From: an uncultured Alphaproteobacteria bacterium
Lineage (GTDB): Bacteria; Pseudomonadota; Alphaproteobacteria; RF32; CAG-239
Direction: 5' to 3'
Assembly (NCBI GenBank): GCA_910585375.1
Contig: CAJUCZ010000002.1
Location: 14,567-78,566, forward strand
Length of the DNA stretch: 64,000 bases
Shown here piece by piece: positions 7,290 through 16,869 of the stretch. Every line of letters begins with the position of its first letter. Positions within the stretch are counted from its first letter, which is position 1. Made by a program: the position numbers and the translations under genes. The notes below the pieces were generated by a model. That model was not told the DNA's origin. It worked only from the letters and a program-made list of their open reading frames with translations, and did no database searches.

Positions 7290-8036
7290 ATGAAAAATAT
7301 TTTTGGACTTTTTGCCGTATTGCTCAGCCTGAATTTGTTAAACGCCTGCGCTTCACCCAAAGAAATAAATGAAAACGCTTCGGCGGAAGAACTTTATACG
7401 CACGCCCATAAACTCCTGGACAAGACGTCTTACGCCAAAGCCGCCGAAACTTTTGAAAAAGTCGAGCTTGAGCATCCTTACTCCAAATGGGCAACCAAAG
7501 CCAAACTAATGGGCGCTTACGCTTATTATAAAGATCAAAAATATGACGATGCCGTTATGAGTCTTGACCGTTTTATCAAATATCATCCGGGAAATCAGGA
7601 CGCGCCTTATGCTTATTATCTGAAAGCGCTGTGCTACTATGAACAGATTGTAACCGTTGACAAAGACCAAAGCAATACCGCCAAGGCCAAAGAAGCTTTC
7701 GAACAGGTCATTAACCGTTTTCCCGACAGCGAATATGCACAGGATGCCAAACTCAAAATTGATCTGACCAATGACCATCTGGCCGGTAAAGAAATGGAAG
7801 TCGGCCGTTATTATCTCAACCAGAAGAACTACCTCTCCGCCCTGAACCGCTTTTCGGTCGTTGTCAACCAATATCAAACCACCAGCCACATTGAAGAAGC
7901 CTTGTATCGTCAGGTGGAAATTTACACCATTCTCGGACTGAATACTGAAGCCCGCACCGCGGCAAAGGTCTTATCCTACAACTACCCCGATGGTAAATGG
8001 ACCCAAAAAGCTAAAAACATTATCGGGAGCAAATAA
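7290..8036 (+). CDS. bamD: Outer membrane assembly lipoprotein BamD
   Basis: 248 residues. The signal peptide ends in the lipobox LLNAC with Cys20 as the lipidated residue, followed by five tetratricopeptide-like repeats covering the remainder, as in BamD/YfiO. BamD is the essential lipoprotein of the complex that inserts beta-barrel proteins into the outer membrane. The ATG at 7290 is preceded by AAGGA overlapping the lpxC stop; an in-frame ATG further upstream lies inside lpxC and was not used. Confidence 0.93.
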   Translation: MKNIFGLFAVLLSLNLLNACASPKEINENASAEELYTHAHKLLDKTSYAKAAETFEKVELEHPYSKWATKAKLMGAYAYYKDQKYDDAVMSLDRFIKYHPGNQDAPYAYYLKALCYYEQIVTVDKDQSNTAKAKEAFEQVINRFPDSEYAQDAKLKIDLTNDHLAGKEMEVGRYYLNQKNYLSALNRFSVVVNQYQTTSHIEEALYRQVEIYTILGLNTEARTAAKVLSYNYPDGKWTQKAKNIIGSK

Positions 8037-8042
8037 GAAAAG

Positions 8043-9707
8043 ATGCTGCAATCGCTTTCCATCCGCAATGTCGTGCTGATTGACAAACTGGATTTGGATT
8101 TCAAATCCGGCCTTAGCGTACTGACAGGCGAAACCGGCGCAGGAAAGTCAATTTTATTGGATTCCGTCGGACTGGTGCTTGGCAACCGTGCCGAAACTTC
8201 ACTTATCCGCCATGGTGAAGACAAACTGGCGGTTGCGGCATCTTTTTCCTTACCTAAAGCAGATAATCCTCTGTGGAAAATTTTTGAAGAAAACGAGTTG
8301 GAAGTTGAAGACGAGCTGATTGTCAAACGTGTCTTGTCACGTGACGGCAAAGGCAAAATTTTTATCAACGACCAACCGGTCAGTGCCAAACTGCTGAAAG
8401 AAGCCGGCAAATATCTGGTAGAAATTCACGGCCAGTTTGACAATCAGGGACTTTTGAATCCTGCCAACCATCGTGACGTGCTGGACGCTTTCGGAGCTTA
8501 TCCTTCCTTGCTCGAAAATATCAAAGCCAAATTCGGCGCTTATCGCAATGCCCATAAAGCCCGTCTGGAAGCCGAAGAAAACATTTTGCATGCCAAAGAC
8601 GAGGAAGAAAACCTGCGCCATTGGGTCGAAGAACTGGAAAAGATCGGTCCGGCTGAAGGGGAGGAGAACGAATTGGGCAAACGCCGGCTGGAGCTGATGA
8701 ACGCCGAAAAAATCATTGAAAATCTGAACCATGCCTATGGCGCTTTAACACAGGGAGCGGACGTTTTGTCAGCACTGCGGCAGGCTCAGTCAGCCATTTA
8801 CAAAGCCAATGACATGGTTGACGGCAAATATTCCGATATTATTGATGCTCTGGAACAGGCCATGATCGAGGCTGATGAAGCTGTCAATCAGATTGAAAAC
8901 GCTTCCTCCAATGTTGCGGTTGATACCGGCGAACTGGAAGAAATCGAAAGCCGCCTGTTTGCCCTGCGCGGACTGGCACGCAAACATCAAGTGGAAATCG
9001 ACGCCCTGCCCCGTGTCCTGACGGAATTAAAACAAAAGCTCAACAACATCGAATTCGGCGAAGAAAGACTGATAAAACTGCGCAAAGCCGAAGACACCGC
9101 AAAACTGGATTACGTTAAAGCGGCCAACGAACTGTCACAAGCCAGACAACAAGCCGCCGCAAAACTGGACGCTGCCGTTATGCAGGAACTGCCGCCGCTG
9201 AAAATGGAAAAAGCAAAATTTGTAACCCAAATTGCCAAACAGGAAGAAAACCTGTGGGGAGAAGGCGGTTTTGACACCGTAACTTTTACCGTTGCCACCA
9301 ATCCCAATTCTCCTCAGGGACCAATTAACAAAATTGCCTCAGGCGGTGAGCTCGCCCGCTTTATGCTGGCCTTAAAAGTCAATCTGGCACAAAGCTCAAG
9401 CGTTGAAACAATGATCTTTGACGAAGTTGACGCCGGAGTCGGCGGTGCCACCGCGCAGGCAGTCGGCGAAAGACTGTCCCGACTGGCACAAGGCGTTCAG
9501 GTACTGGTTGTCACTCATTCGCCGCAAGTCGCAGCCAAAGGCAATAACCATTTCAAAGTTGAGAAAAATACTGTGGACAATGTCACCACAACCAATGTGC
9601 GAGAATTGCATGCTGATGAAAAATGCGAGGAAATCGCCCGCATGCTGGCCGGAGAAAAAATATCCGACGAGGCCAGAGCGGCCGCCAAAGTTTTGCTCAG
9701 TGCCTGA
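8043..9707 (+). CDS. recN: DNA repair protein RecN
   Basis: 554 residues. An SMC-like ATPase acting in double-strand break repair. Walker A GETGAGKS is at 29-36, a central coiled coil spans roughly 150-370, and the signature SGGELARFMLALK and Walker B MIFDEVDAGVGG lie in the C-terminal head near 440-470. Six bases after bamD, so the three genes form one operon. It ends in a bidirectional terminator. Confidence 0.96.
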   Translation: MLQSLSIRNVVLIDKLDLDFKSGLSVLTGETGAGKSILLDSVGLVLGNRAETSLIRHGEDKLAVAASFSLPKADNPLWKIFEENELEVEDELIVKRVLSRDGKGKIFINDQPVSAKLLKEAGKYLVEIHGQFDNQGLLNPANHRDVLDAFGAYPSLLENIKAKFGAYRNAHKARLEAEENILHAKDEEENLRHWVEELEKIGPAEGEENELGKRRLELMNAEKIIENLNHAYGALTQGADVLSALRQAQSAIYKANDMVDGKYSDIIDALEQAMIEADEAVNQIENASSNVAVDTGELEEIESRLFALRGLARKHQVEIDALPRVLTELKQKLNNIEFGEERLIKLRKAEDTAKLDYVKAANELSQARQQAAAKLDAAVMQELPPLKMEKAKFVTQIAKQEENLWGEGGFDTVTFTVATNPNSPQGPINKIASGGELARFMLALKVNLAQSSSVETMIFDEVDAGVGGATAQAVGERLSRLAQGVQVLVVTHSPQVAAKGNNHFKVEKNTVDNVTTTNVRELHADEKCEEIARMLAGEKISDEARAAAKVLLSA

Positions 9708-9718
9708 CAATACAATCA

Positions 9719-9750
9719 AAAAAGAGAGAGGCAAAAACCTCTCTCTTTTT
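9719..9750. terminator. Bidirectional terminator between recN and htpG
   Basis: AAAGAGAGAGG (9721-9731 region) pairs with CCTCTCTCTTT around a 5-6 base A-rich loop, with T-runs on both strands. Confidence 0.8.
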
Positions 9751-9760
9751 TACATATGGA

Positions 9761-11617
9761 TTATATGGCCTTCAAAATATAATCGCTCAGTTTTGAAACA
9801 TAAAACGCCGGATCGGAAATCGGCTCTCCTTCGGCAATTTTCGCCTGATCAAGAATAATTCTGGCAATCTCCTCAACCTTTGGCTTCTGTGCCTCGTCAC
9901 TCACCATGTCTGCCAACCGGATAATAAGCGGATGATACGGATTCAACTCCAAAATGCGGGTACTGGCAAAAGCCGTCTGCTGCTGGTGATTCCTCATCAA
10001 CCGCTCCAGATGAATACTCATCTGCCCCTGCTCCACCGTCAGGCTGGCCGGACTGTTGGTCAGTCTTTCTGTTGTCACAACCTTGCCCACGTCATTCTTA
10101 AACATCCCGCTCATCAGCGCGGTCAGTTTCTCCATGTCTCCGTCTCCGGCTTTCTGATCTTTACGCTCGATTGCCAGATCAATATCGGCTTGGGAAATAT
10201 GCTTAACGGCAAAACCTTTATAATTCGGCAGCGTCTGCGTCCAAAACTCGTCAATCGGATCCGTCAGCAGCAAAACCTCGATTCCTTTCGCCTTAAAGGC
10301 TTCCAACTGCGGATTGTTTGACAACACGTTGATATCGTCGCCGGTAATATAATAAACGGCCTTTTGCTCATTTTCGCCGATTTTAACATTTTTCGCCCGC
10401 TCAATATAGTCATCAAGCGACGTGTATTTTTGCAAATCCAGCGTTGAAATAAAGCGGGACAGTCCGGCAATCTCCTCCCGATTCCCGAAATCTTCATAAA
10501 TTCCCTCTTTGAATGCCGCCCCGAAAGCTTTCCAGAAAGTCATATAATCGTCATAGTTTCCGGCACGGTTTTTCAGTTCTTTCAGCAATCGTCCGACCAA
10601 CCCGTGCTTGATTTTTTCAATCAATGCATTGTGCTGCAGCATCTCGCGCGAGATATTGAGCTGCAAATCGGAACTGTCAACCACGCCTTTGACAAAGCGC
10701 AGATAATGCGGCATCAGCTCTTCAACCTTGTCAGAAATAAATACCTTGTTGACATACAGCTTCAAACCGTTCTGACTGTCGGGTTGAAACAAATCATACG
10801 GCGGCTCCGAAGGAATAAACAACAGGCCGGTATATTCAATATTGCCTTCAGCCTTAAAATGCAGTGTCAGCCACGGTTCATCAAAATTCTTGGAAATATG
10901 ATGATAAAACTCCTTATACTGGTCCTGCGTAATCTCGCTTTTTGAACGCGCCCATAAGGCCGAACCGGTATTGACCGTTTCCTCGCCGGCCTCTCCCAGA
11001 CACAAAACAATCGGATAACCGATATGGTCGGAATATGTGCGGATAATATGACGCAGATAAATCGTATCAACAAAGTTTTTCTGGTCTTCTTTCAAAAACA
11101 GCTTGATTTCCGTACCGTTACCCTCTTTTTCGGCCTCACGGATTTCAAAACCGCTGCGCCCGTCCGAAACCCAAAACCATGCCTTGTCCTCACCAGCTCT
11201 GCGCGTCAGGATTTCAACCTTGTCCGCCACCATAAAAGCCGAATAAAAGCCAACGCCGAACTGGCCGATTAAATCCATGGCCGATCCGTTGTCACTGACA
11301 TTTTTAACAAAATCAGCCGTACCTGATTTTGCAATCGTCCCCAAATGATTAATCAAATCATCTTTATTCATGCCTATGCCGTTATCGGCAATTTTCAGGG
11401 TATTGGTCTTGGCATCCGGTGTAATCATAATTTTAAACGCACCGGAATTTTTGGCAATATCCGGATTCGTCAACGCCAGATAACGCAGCTTGTCACAGGC
11501 ATCGCTGGCATTGGAAATCAGCTCGCGCAAAAAAATGTATTTTTCCGAATACAAAGAGTTGACCACAATATCCAGAAGCTTGCCGACTTCCGCCTGAAAA
11601 TCCATCTTTTCTGACAT
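9761..11617 (-). CDS. htpG: Chaperone HtpG (Hsp90)
   Basis: 618 residues. The N-terminal GHKL ATPase motifs are clear: LRELISNASDACDKLR, the DNGIGM-type ATP lid motif, and GQFGVGFYSAF. The middle and C-terminal dimerisation domains follow at normal length. I chose the ATG at 11617 (MSEKMDFQAE) over an earlier in-frame ATG because GAGGAG lies seven bases before it. A heat-shock-type promoter lies directly upstream. Confidence 0.96.
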   Translation of the reverse strand: MSEKMDFQAEVGKLLDIVVNSLYSEKYIFLRELISNASDACDKLRYLALTNPDIAKNSGAFKIMITPDAKTNTLKIADNGIGMNKDDLINHLGTIAKSGTADFVKNVSDNGSAMDLIGQFGVGFYSAFMVADKVEILTRRAGEDKAWFWVSDGRSGFEIREAEKEGNGTEIKLFLKEDQKNFVDTIYLRHIIRTYSDHIGYPIVLCLGEAGEETVNTGSALWARSKSEITQDQYKEFYHHISKNFDEPWLTLHFKAEGNIEYTGLLFIPSEPPYDLFQPDSQNGLKLYVNKVFISDKVEELMPHYLRFVKGVVDSSDLQLNISREMLQHNALIEKIKHGLVGRLLKELKNRAGNYDDYMTFWKAFGAAFKEGIYEDFGNREEIAGLSRFISTLDLQKYTSLDDYIERAKNVKIGENEQKAVYYITGDDINVLSNNPQLEAFKAKGIEVLLLTDPIDEFWTQTLPNYKGFAVKHISQADIDLAIERKDQKAGDGDMEKLTALMSGMFKNDVGKVVTTERLTNSPASLTVEQGQMSIHLERLMRNHQQQTAFASTRILELNPYHPLIIRLADMVSDEAQKPKVEEIARIILDQAKIAEGEPISDPAFYVSKLSDYILKAI

Positions 11618-11651
11618 TTTTTTCTCCTCATAGTAACGCCTATTTACTGAG

Positions 11652-11682
11652 ATATATGGGAAACAAAATCTTCTTTCGCAAG
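11652..11682 (-). promoter_or_regulatory. Heat-shock (RpoH-type) promoter of htpG
   Basis: Minus strand CTTGCG (11682-11677), then a 16-base spacer, then CCCATATAT (11660-11652). This is a close match to the sigma-32 pattern CTTGAA...CCCCATNT and places the start about 25 bases before the htpG ribosome site. Confidence 0.6.
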
Positions 11683-11776
11683 ACTTAAGCACAAATAAAT
11701 CGATTTTTTGCTTGCTTTTCTTACGAATTTGGGTAAATTACGCACTGAACTAATCAATTGATCTAGGAGATTTTAA

Positions 11777-12016
11777 ATGGTTTCTGTAGTTAACGATTCT
11801 TGCATCAAATGCAAATCCTGCGCAGACGTATGCCCGGTAGATGCATTTCATGAATGCGAAACTCAGCTGGTTGTAGATCCTGATACCTGCATTGATTGCG
11901 GCGTTTGCATTTCCGAATGCCCGCAGGAAGCAATCACTTCTGATGACGAAGCTGATGAAAAATGGGTAAAATTCAATGCCGAGCAGGCAAAAATTTGCCC
12001 GGGCGCCAACGATTAA
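11777..12016 (+). CDS. 2[4Fe-4S] ferredoxin
   Basis: 79 residues. Two classic cluster motifs are visible: CIKCKSCADVCP (C9, C12, C15, C19) and CIDCGVCISECP in the second half, each C-x2-C-x2-C-x3-C-P, so both sites should hold [4Fe-4S]. A short acidic tail ends in CPGAND. FdxA of many proteobacteria carries a 3Fe site with an altered first motif; that is not the case here. The partner enzyme is unknown. GGAGA precedes the ATG, and the gene has its own terminator. Confidence 0.92.
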   Translation: MVSVVNDSCIKCKSCADVCPVDAFHECETQLVVDPDTCIDCGVCISECPQEAITSDDEADEKWVKFNAEQAKICPGAND

Positions 12017-12040
12017 TTCCATTGCGGAATTTTTCTCAAA

Positions 12041-12075
12041 CAAAAAAGGTCTCTGCCATAACGGAGACTTTTTTT
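12041..12075 (+). terminator. Terminator of the ferredoxin gene
   Basis: GTCTC and GAGAC arms around a 10-base loop, flanked by A- and T-runs, ending in TTTTTTT. Confidence 0.65.
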
Positions 12076-12142
12076 ATTTGCTTGCTTTTCCCGACAAAAC
12101 AGACTACATAAAAATAAAAAAAACAACTAAGGAAACGTAATA

Positions 12143-13162
12143 ATGTCAAACAGAGATGCAACTTTTTATGATGTCGTCGGCATCGGTAACGCCATGGTAG
12201 ACGTAATGGCCAAAGTCGGCGATGGTTTTCTGACGGAACGCGGTCTGACCAAAAGCGAAATGACACTGGTCGGCGCCCAAGAAGCCGGAAAAATTTATGC
12301 AGACATCATGCCGGAACGGGAAATTTCCGGCGGTTCGGCGGCCAACACCGTTGCCGGCCTTGCTTCTTTGGGGGGAGCCCCTGCTTTTATCGGCAAGGTT
12401 CATGAAGACGAGCTCGGTCAGGAATTCAGCCGCAGCATCGGCGGTGCCGGCGTGGATTTCTTCACACCGCCGCTCAATGAAGGCCCAATGACCGGACGCA
12501 GCATCGTTCTGGTCACGCCGGACGCGGAGCGCTCCATGTTCACCTATCTCGGCGCAGCCGGCAGACTCTCTGCCGAAGACATTGACGAAGAGATTATCAA
12601 AAGCACAAAAATTGTTTATCTTGAAGGCTATCTTTGGGACGAAGGAAATGCCAAAAAAGCCATGCAACGTGCCTGTGAACTGGCACATAAGCATAACAAA
12701 AAAGTCGCATTCAGCCTGTCTGACAAATCTTGCGTTGACCGCCACCGAGAAGAATTCATGAAACTGATTTCCGATTCGGTTGACATTTTGTTCGGCAACG
12801 AAGAAGAAATCAAAGCCCTCTTTCAGGAGCAGGACTTTTACAAAACCCTCGACTTAATCAAAACCGAGGTTGAAACCGCCGCCATTACCCGCAGCGATAA
12901 AGGCTCGGTTATTGTCAACGGCAGAACAAAAACTTTCGTCGAGGCAGAAAAGGTTGAAAACGTTGTCGATACCACCGGTGCCGGCGATCTGTACGCCGCC
13001 GGCTTCCTTTATGGTTACACTCAGGAACGCTCTTTGGGAACCTGCGCTTTAATCGGAGGTATTGCAGCTGCCGAAATCATCAGCCACTACGGTGCCCGCC
13101 CCGATGTCAGCCTGCGCGGTTTCGTCCGCAACAAGCTGTTGCAATACGGCAAAAGATTATAA
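12143..13162 (+). CDS. PfkB-family carbohydrate/nucleoside kinase
   Basis: 339 residues, ribokinase fold. The N-terminal GIGNAMVD segment, the substrate-side GGSAANT motif (63-69) and the anion-hole motif DTTGAGD (276-282), with D282 as the probable catalytic base, are all present. Similar alphaproteobacterial proteins are labelled adenosine kinase or sugar kinase; the sequence alone does not settle the substrate. AAGGAAA precedes the ATG. It is a single-gene unit with terminators on both sides. Confidence 0.88.
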   Translation: MSNRDATFYDVVGIGNAMVDVMAKVGDGFLTERGLTKSEMTLVGAQEAGKIYADIMPEREISGGSAANTVAGLASLGGAPAFIGKVHEDELGQEFSRSIGGAGVDFFTPPLNEGPMTGRSIVLVTPDAERSMFTYLGAAGRLSAEDIDEEIIKSTKIVYLEGYLWDEGNAKKAMQRACELAHKHNKKVAFSLSDKSCVDRHREEFMKLISDSVDILFGNEEEIKALFQEQDFYKTLDLIKTEVETAAITRSDKGSVIVNGRTKTFVEAEKVENVVDTTGAGDLYAAGFLYGYTQERSLGTCALIGGIAAAEIISHYGARPDVSLRGFVRNKLLQYGKRL

Positions 13163-13167
13163 GAAAT

Positions 13168-13203
13168 AAAAGCGTTGCTCATCCGAACAACGCTTTTATT
13201 TTT
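13168..13203. terminator. Bidirectional terminator overlapping the 3' end of the next gene
   Basis: AAAAGCGTTG (13168-13177) pairs perfectly with CAACGCTTTT (13188-13197), with T-runs on both strands. The last codons of the minus-strand gene (ending 13179) lie inside it. Confidence 0.8.
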
Positions 13204-13724
13204 TCTACACCCAGCAATAAGCCGAGCAACAACAAATAACATGCATATTTTATGCTCTGCCATAACAAAGCCAGAATCAAACCCACAGTCCCAAGCAATT
13301 TTGCAATCAATCCAACAATATGAAGCAAAACAATCGGAGCATAAGGAGACAGAAGCAAAACCACAATCCAAAACAGCTTGTTTTCAAACCAATTGATTGT
13401 TCCGCCGACAAATAACAAAACCCCGACCAGCATAAAATGAAAAGATGCCTCGGCAAGTCGGGAATAACTCTGTTCCTTAACAGGCAAAGCAATACTGGAA
13501 CAAATTATCCCGTCTTCGTTTTTCACGACAACTTTAGCGCCGTCAACTTCAAACTCGCCTTCTTCTATGCCGTCTTCTTGAAGCTTTTTCAAAATCTGTT
13601 CTGCTTTTTGCCGATTTTTGCGATTAAAGAAACAACCCCAAACCACGTCTGCCACTACCAGCAAAATTCCCATACAAATAACTGCAATTCCGATAAACCT
13701 CAAAACATACAAAATATTTTCCAT
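13179..13724 (-). CDS. Hypothetical membrane protein
   Basis: 181 residues beginning MENILYVLRF. A first membrane segment (about 5-27) is followed by a basic coiled stretch (KNRQKAEQILKKLQ), a soluble 40-residue domain with beta character (EGEFEVDGAKVVVKNEDG), then three further hydrophobic segments. Unknown family. The longer in-frame ORF upstream was trimmed to this ATG because it matches the SD-less, A/T-rich leader followed by ATGGAA seen at 955 and 52270. Confidence 0.6.
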   Translation of the reverse strand: MENILYVLRFIGIAVICMGILLVVADVVWGCFFNRKNRQKAEQILKKLQEDGIEEGEFEVDGAKVVVKNEDGIICSSIALPVKEQSYSRLAEASFHFMLVGVLLFVGGTINWFENKLFWIVVLLLSPYAPIVLLHIVGLIAKLLGTVGLILALLWQSIKYACYLLLLGLLLGVEKIKALFG

Positions 13725-13792
13725 ATACAATAATTTTAAAACAACATAATTTAATTTATCGTCGGGGAATGTAACAGATTTCAGACTAAAAG

Positions 13793-13827
13793 TAAACAAA
13801 AAAGCGAACCCCGAAAGATCCGCTTTT
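13793..13827 (-). terminator. Probable terminator of the 13832-14572 pair
   Basis: AAAAGCG (13800-13806) pairs with CGCTTTT (13821-13827) with a 14-base interior, followed on the minus strand by TTTTTGTTT. Confidence 0.55.
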
Positions 13828-13831
13828 AACT

Positions 13832-14200
13832 TTAGAATGGAGAACATTTTGTTTTTCTGTAAATCCAAAAGATTGCATAAGCCACCATCCGCAGGACAGG
13901 CCTTGCTGCCCAGAAAGCAAACACTGCCAAAAACAAAGTAATAATACTGCCCCAGCCCAAACCATAGGCGCCCACAACATCCTGCACATTATACCCGATT
14001 AAAAAACCCAATACACTGCGCAAAATAGAAACAGGAACATTAAACTTACGCTCATAATCAATGACTCTGAAATATTCTTTCATACCGACCACAAACAATG
14101 TAGCATAAGACCCCGAACGATCTAAGCCGTCAAGTAAAGGAATCAGCGCCAGAGCAATGGCAAGACCAATTCCAAGAGTAACAATTATTACTGCAATCAT
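13832..14200 (-). CDS. Hypothetical membrane protein
   Basis: 122 residues with hydrophobic segments near 3-20, 58-72 and 83-113, and a basic C-terminus. No recognisable domain. It begins 15 bases after the end of the gene at 14216, so the two are likely co-transcribed. No Shine-Dalgarno sequence is visible; the leader is A/T-rich. Confidence 0.55.
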   Translation of the reverse strand: MIAVIIVTLGIGLAIALALIPLLDGLDRSGSYATLFVVGMKEYFRVIDYERKFNVPVSILRSVLGFLIGYNVQDVVGAYGLGWGSIITLFLAVFAFWAARPVLRMVAYAIFWIYRKTKCSPF

Positions 14201-14215
14201 AATTTTATTTTTTAA

Positions 14216-14572
14216 TCATTTATACTTATGTTGCGGACCGATAACGGCAACCAAAACCATAATCAGTCCCTCCCAGAACAACGTCAGCGCCAACGGGCCG
14301 ATTAACCCGAAAGCACAACTCCGCCAGAGCTTCCACCCGTGAAACATCCAAAAATAAAAAGCCATAAAACACATTGCCGCCGCCAGCACCGTCTGTAAAA
14401 CGTGCATAATCCTGTTTTCGGCCCAGTCTGTTCCTGTATTGCAGCTTTTATAACAAAACTGACAGGCATAATGAAACCTGTAATGGTGGATTCCCATAAG
14501 AATCAAAGCAACCAGCCCTGTTATACAACTGAAAACAAACAGCCAGGGCATTAAGAACTCAAACCTGTTCAT
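14216..14572 (-). CDS. Hypothetical membrane protein with a cysteine loop
   Basis: 118 residues, three predicted membrane segments (about 8-27, 58-76, 90-112). The first loop holds CQFCYKSC, which could bind metal or form disulfides. Unknown family. The leader contains the TTTATTATT motif (minus strand, 14601-14593) 20 bases before the ATG and lacks a Shine-Dalgarno sequence. First gene of a probable two-gene unit. Confidence 0.55.
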   Translation of the reverse strand: MNRFEFLMPWLFVFSCITGLVALILMGIHHYRFHYACQFCYKSCNTGTDWAENRIMHVLQTVLAAAMCFMAFYFWMFHGWKLWRSCAFGLIGPLALTLFWEGLIMVLVAVIGPQHKYK

Positions 14573-14824
14573 AGAGATAAAAATTTAACGTTAATAATAA
14601 AATAAAAATATTCTTTCTGATGACAAAGTATAATTGTTTGCCTTAATTGTCAAAAAAAAATTTTAGCCTTGCTGCACTAAATTCTTGAAATTTAAAATTA
14701 ACTTGCTATTGTGAAAACGAATTTATACCAAAATCTTTTTTCAGGCATTTTTTGCCGGCTGTTGACCGGCTGTATAGTCTTGTGCCGGAAAAAGTTTAAC
14801 AAGTTTTATGAAAGAAATAACACA

Positions 14825-16645
14825 ATGGAAATGCGCAATATTGCCATCATCGCCCACGTAGACCATGGCAAAACCACAATGGTCGACGGCCTGTTAAAAC
14901 AAAGCGGTACCTTCCGGGAAAACCAGAAAGTTGAAACTTGCGTCATGGACAGCAATGACCTCGAACGTGAAAGAGGTATTACAATTCTGTCAAAATGTAC
15001 TTCCGTCAATTGGAAAGGCACACATATTAATATCGTTGATACACCGGGTCACGCAGACTTTGGCGGTGAAGTAGAACGTATCCTGTCAATGGTAGACGGC
15101 GTTGTTCTGCTGGTTGACTCCTCCGAAGGCCCGATGCCGCAAACAAAGTTCGTCCTCGGTAAGGCCTTAAAACTCGGTCTTTGCCCGATTGTCGTTATCA
15201 ATAAGGCTGACAAGGCCGATGCCCGCGTTGATGCCGTCCTTGATGAAATTTTTGATTTGTTTGTCAGCCTTAACGCCAATGATAAACAACTTGATTTTCC
15301 GGTACTTTACGCTTCCGGCCGCAACGGCTGGGCCGTAAAGGAAATGACCGATGAAAAGAAAGACCTGACCCCGTTATTTGAGCTGATTTGTTCATATGTT
15401 CCGGCGCCGTCCTGCAATCCTGATGCGCCGTTTTCCATGCTGGCCACGACACTGGAAGCCGACAAATTTATCGGCCGTCTGCTGACAGGCAAAGTCCAGT
15501 CGGGAACATTGCACGTTAACGATACCGTCAAAGTCTTAAACGGCGAAAGCAAAGAAATCGAACGTGTCCGCATCAGCAAAATTCTGGCTTACCGCGGCTT
15601 AAACCGGGATAGTCTGGAAGAAGCCCATGCCGGAGACATCATTGCCGTTGCCGGAATTGTCAAAGGTACGGTGGCAGATACCATATGCGCACTGGACGTT
15701 TCACAGGCTATTCACGCCCAGCCGATTGATCCGCCGACTTTGGCCATGACATTCTCAATCAACGATTCTCCTTTGGCCGGCCGCGAAGGCGACAAAGTCA
15801 CCTCCCGTATGATTTGGGACAGATTATGCAAAGAAGCCGAAGGAAACATTGCTTTAAGAATTTCCCGCACCGATTCGACGGATTCATTTGAGGTCGCCGG
15901 CCGCGGCGAACTTCAACTCGGCGTTTTGATTGAAACCATGCGCCGTGAGGGTTTTGAATTATCAATTTCCCGCCCGCGCGTTCTGATGAAACGTGATGCC
16001 AACGGCTCTCTGTTGGAACCGATTGAAGAAGTTGTTGTCGATGTGGATGAAGAATTCTCCGGCACCGTTGTTGAAAAACTTGGCCGCCGCCGTGCTGAAC
16101 TGATTGAAATGATTCCGTCTCAAGTCGGCAATAAAGTCCGCCTGATTTTCAATGCACCGTCCCGCGGCTTAATCGGATATCATTCAGAATTTTTGACAGA
16201 CACCCGCGGCACCGGCGTCATGAACCGCTTGTTCAAATGCTATGATCCTTATAAGGGAGAAATTGAAGGCCGTCGCAACGGCGTGCTGATTTCCAGCGAA
16301 ACCGGCACCGCAATCGCCTATTCTTTATGGAAACTGCAAGATCGCGGCCCGATGTTTATTGACCCAAGCGTTCCTGTTTATACCGGCATGATTATCGGCG
16401 AACACACCAAACCGAACGATCTGGAAGTCAATCCCTGCAAGGCCAAACAGCTGACCAACATCCGCGCTGCCGGAAAAGACGAGGCAATTGATCTGATTCC
16501 GCCGCGTAAACTGACTTTGGAACAAGGTTTGTCTTACATCCAGGAAGATGAACTTCTGGAGGTCACTCCCAAAACACTGCGCCTTCGCAAACGGATTCTT
16601 GATCCGATTGCCCGCAAACGTGCCAAACCGGATATTATAGAATAA
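14825..16645 (+). CDS. typA: Ribosome-associated GTPase TypA/BipA
   Basis: 606 residues, full length. An EF-G-like translational GTPase that helps 50S assembly under stress. G1 AHVDHGKTT is at 10-18, then G3 DTPGHADFGGE and G4 NKAD; the EF-G domain III/V-like parts and the BipA-specific C-terminal domain follow. The ATG at 14825 (MEMRNIAIIAH) gives the standard N-terminus; 38 extra in-frame residues upstream look like leader. A TTGAAA-16-TATTGT promoter may lie at 14685-14712. Confidence 0.96.
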   Translation: MEMRNIAIIAHVDHGKTTMVDGLLKQSGTFRENQKVETCVMDSNDLERERGITILSKCTSVNWKGTHINIVDTPGHADFGGEVERILSMVDGVVLLVDSSEGPMPQTKFVLGKALKLGLCPIVVINKADKADARVDAVLDEIFDLFVSLNANDKQLDFPVLYASGRNGWAVKEMTDEKKDLTPLFELICSYVPAPSCNPDAPFSMLATTLEADKFIGRLLTGKVQSGTLHVNDTVKVLNGESKEIERVRISKILAYRGLNRDSLEEAHAGDIIAVAGIVKGTVADTICALDVSQAIHAQPIDPPTLAMTFSINDSPLAGREGDKVTSRMIWDRLCKEAEGNIALRISRTDSTDSFEVAGRGELQLGVLIETMRREGFELSISRPRVLMKRDANGSLLEPIEEVVVDVDEEFSGTVVEKLGRRRAELIEMIPSQVGNKVRLIFNAPSRGLIGYHSEFLTDTRGTGVMNRLFKCYDPYKGEIEGRRNGVLISSETGTAIAYSLWKLQDRGPMFIDPSVPVYTGMIIGEHTKPNDLEVNPCKAKQLTNIRAAGKDEAIDLIPPRKLTLEQGLSYIQEDELLEVTPKTLRLRKRILDPIARKRAKPDIIE

Positions 16646-16649
16646 AATG

Positions 16650-16684
16650 AAAATCCCTGCCACACATACCGGCAGGGATTTTTC
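16650..16684 (+). terminator. typA terminator
   Basis: AATCCCTGCC (16652-16661) pairs with GGCAGGGATT (16671-16680), then TTTT. The following 130 bases (16690-16820) are pyrimidine-rich and show no gene. Confidence 0.8.
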
Positions 16685-16821
16685 ACATTCTCTTTTTTGA
16701 ATTGCGTTCCTCTTTTTACCTACGCCATTCTCCTTTTTCTTTCCTCTCCCTGATTAGCCAAAATCCCCTCTGCTTTTCCTATCCTGCTGTCCAAAATCTC
16801 CACCTTACTTTTCATTATATA

Positions 16822-16850
16822 TTGACTCTTGCGTTTTCTTGTGCTATAGT
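16822..16850 (+). promoter_or_regulatory. Strong sigma-70 promoter of the cysteine-rich protein gene
   Basis: TTGACT (16822-16827), 17-base spacer, TATAGT (16845-16850). The predicted start is near 16857, giving a leader of about 165 bases before the ATG at 17024. Confidence 0.7.
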
Positions 16851-16869
16851 GACATTAGTATTAACCATT

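Noticed and set aside
14711..14824. N-terminal extension of typA
   Set aside because: The extra 38 residues do not match TypA and cover the promoter region; ATG at 14825 gives the conserved N-terminus.
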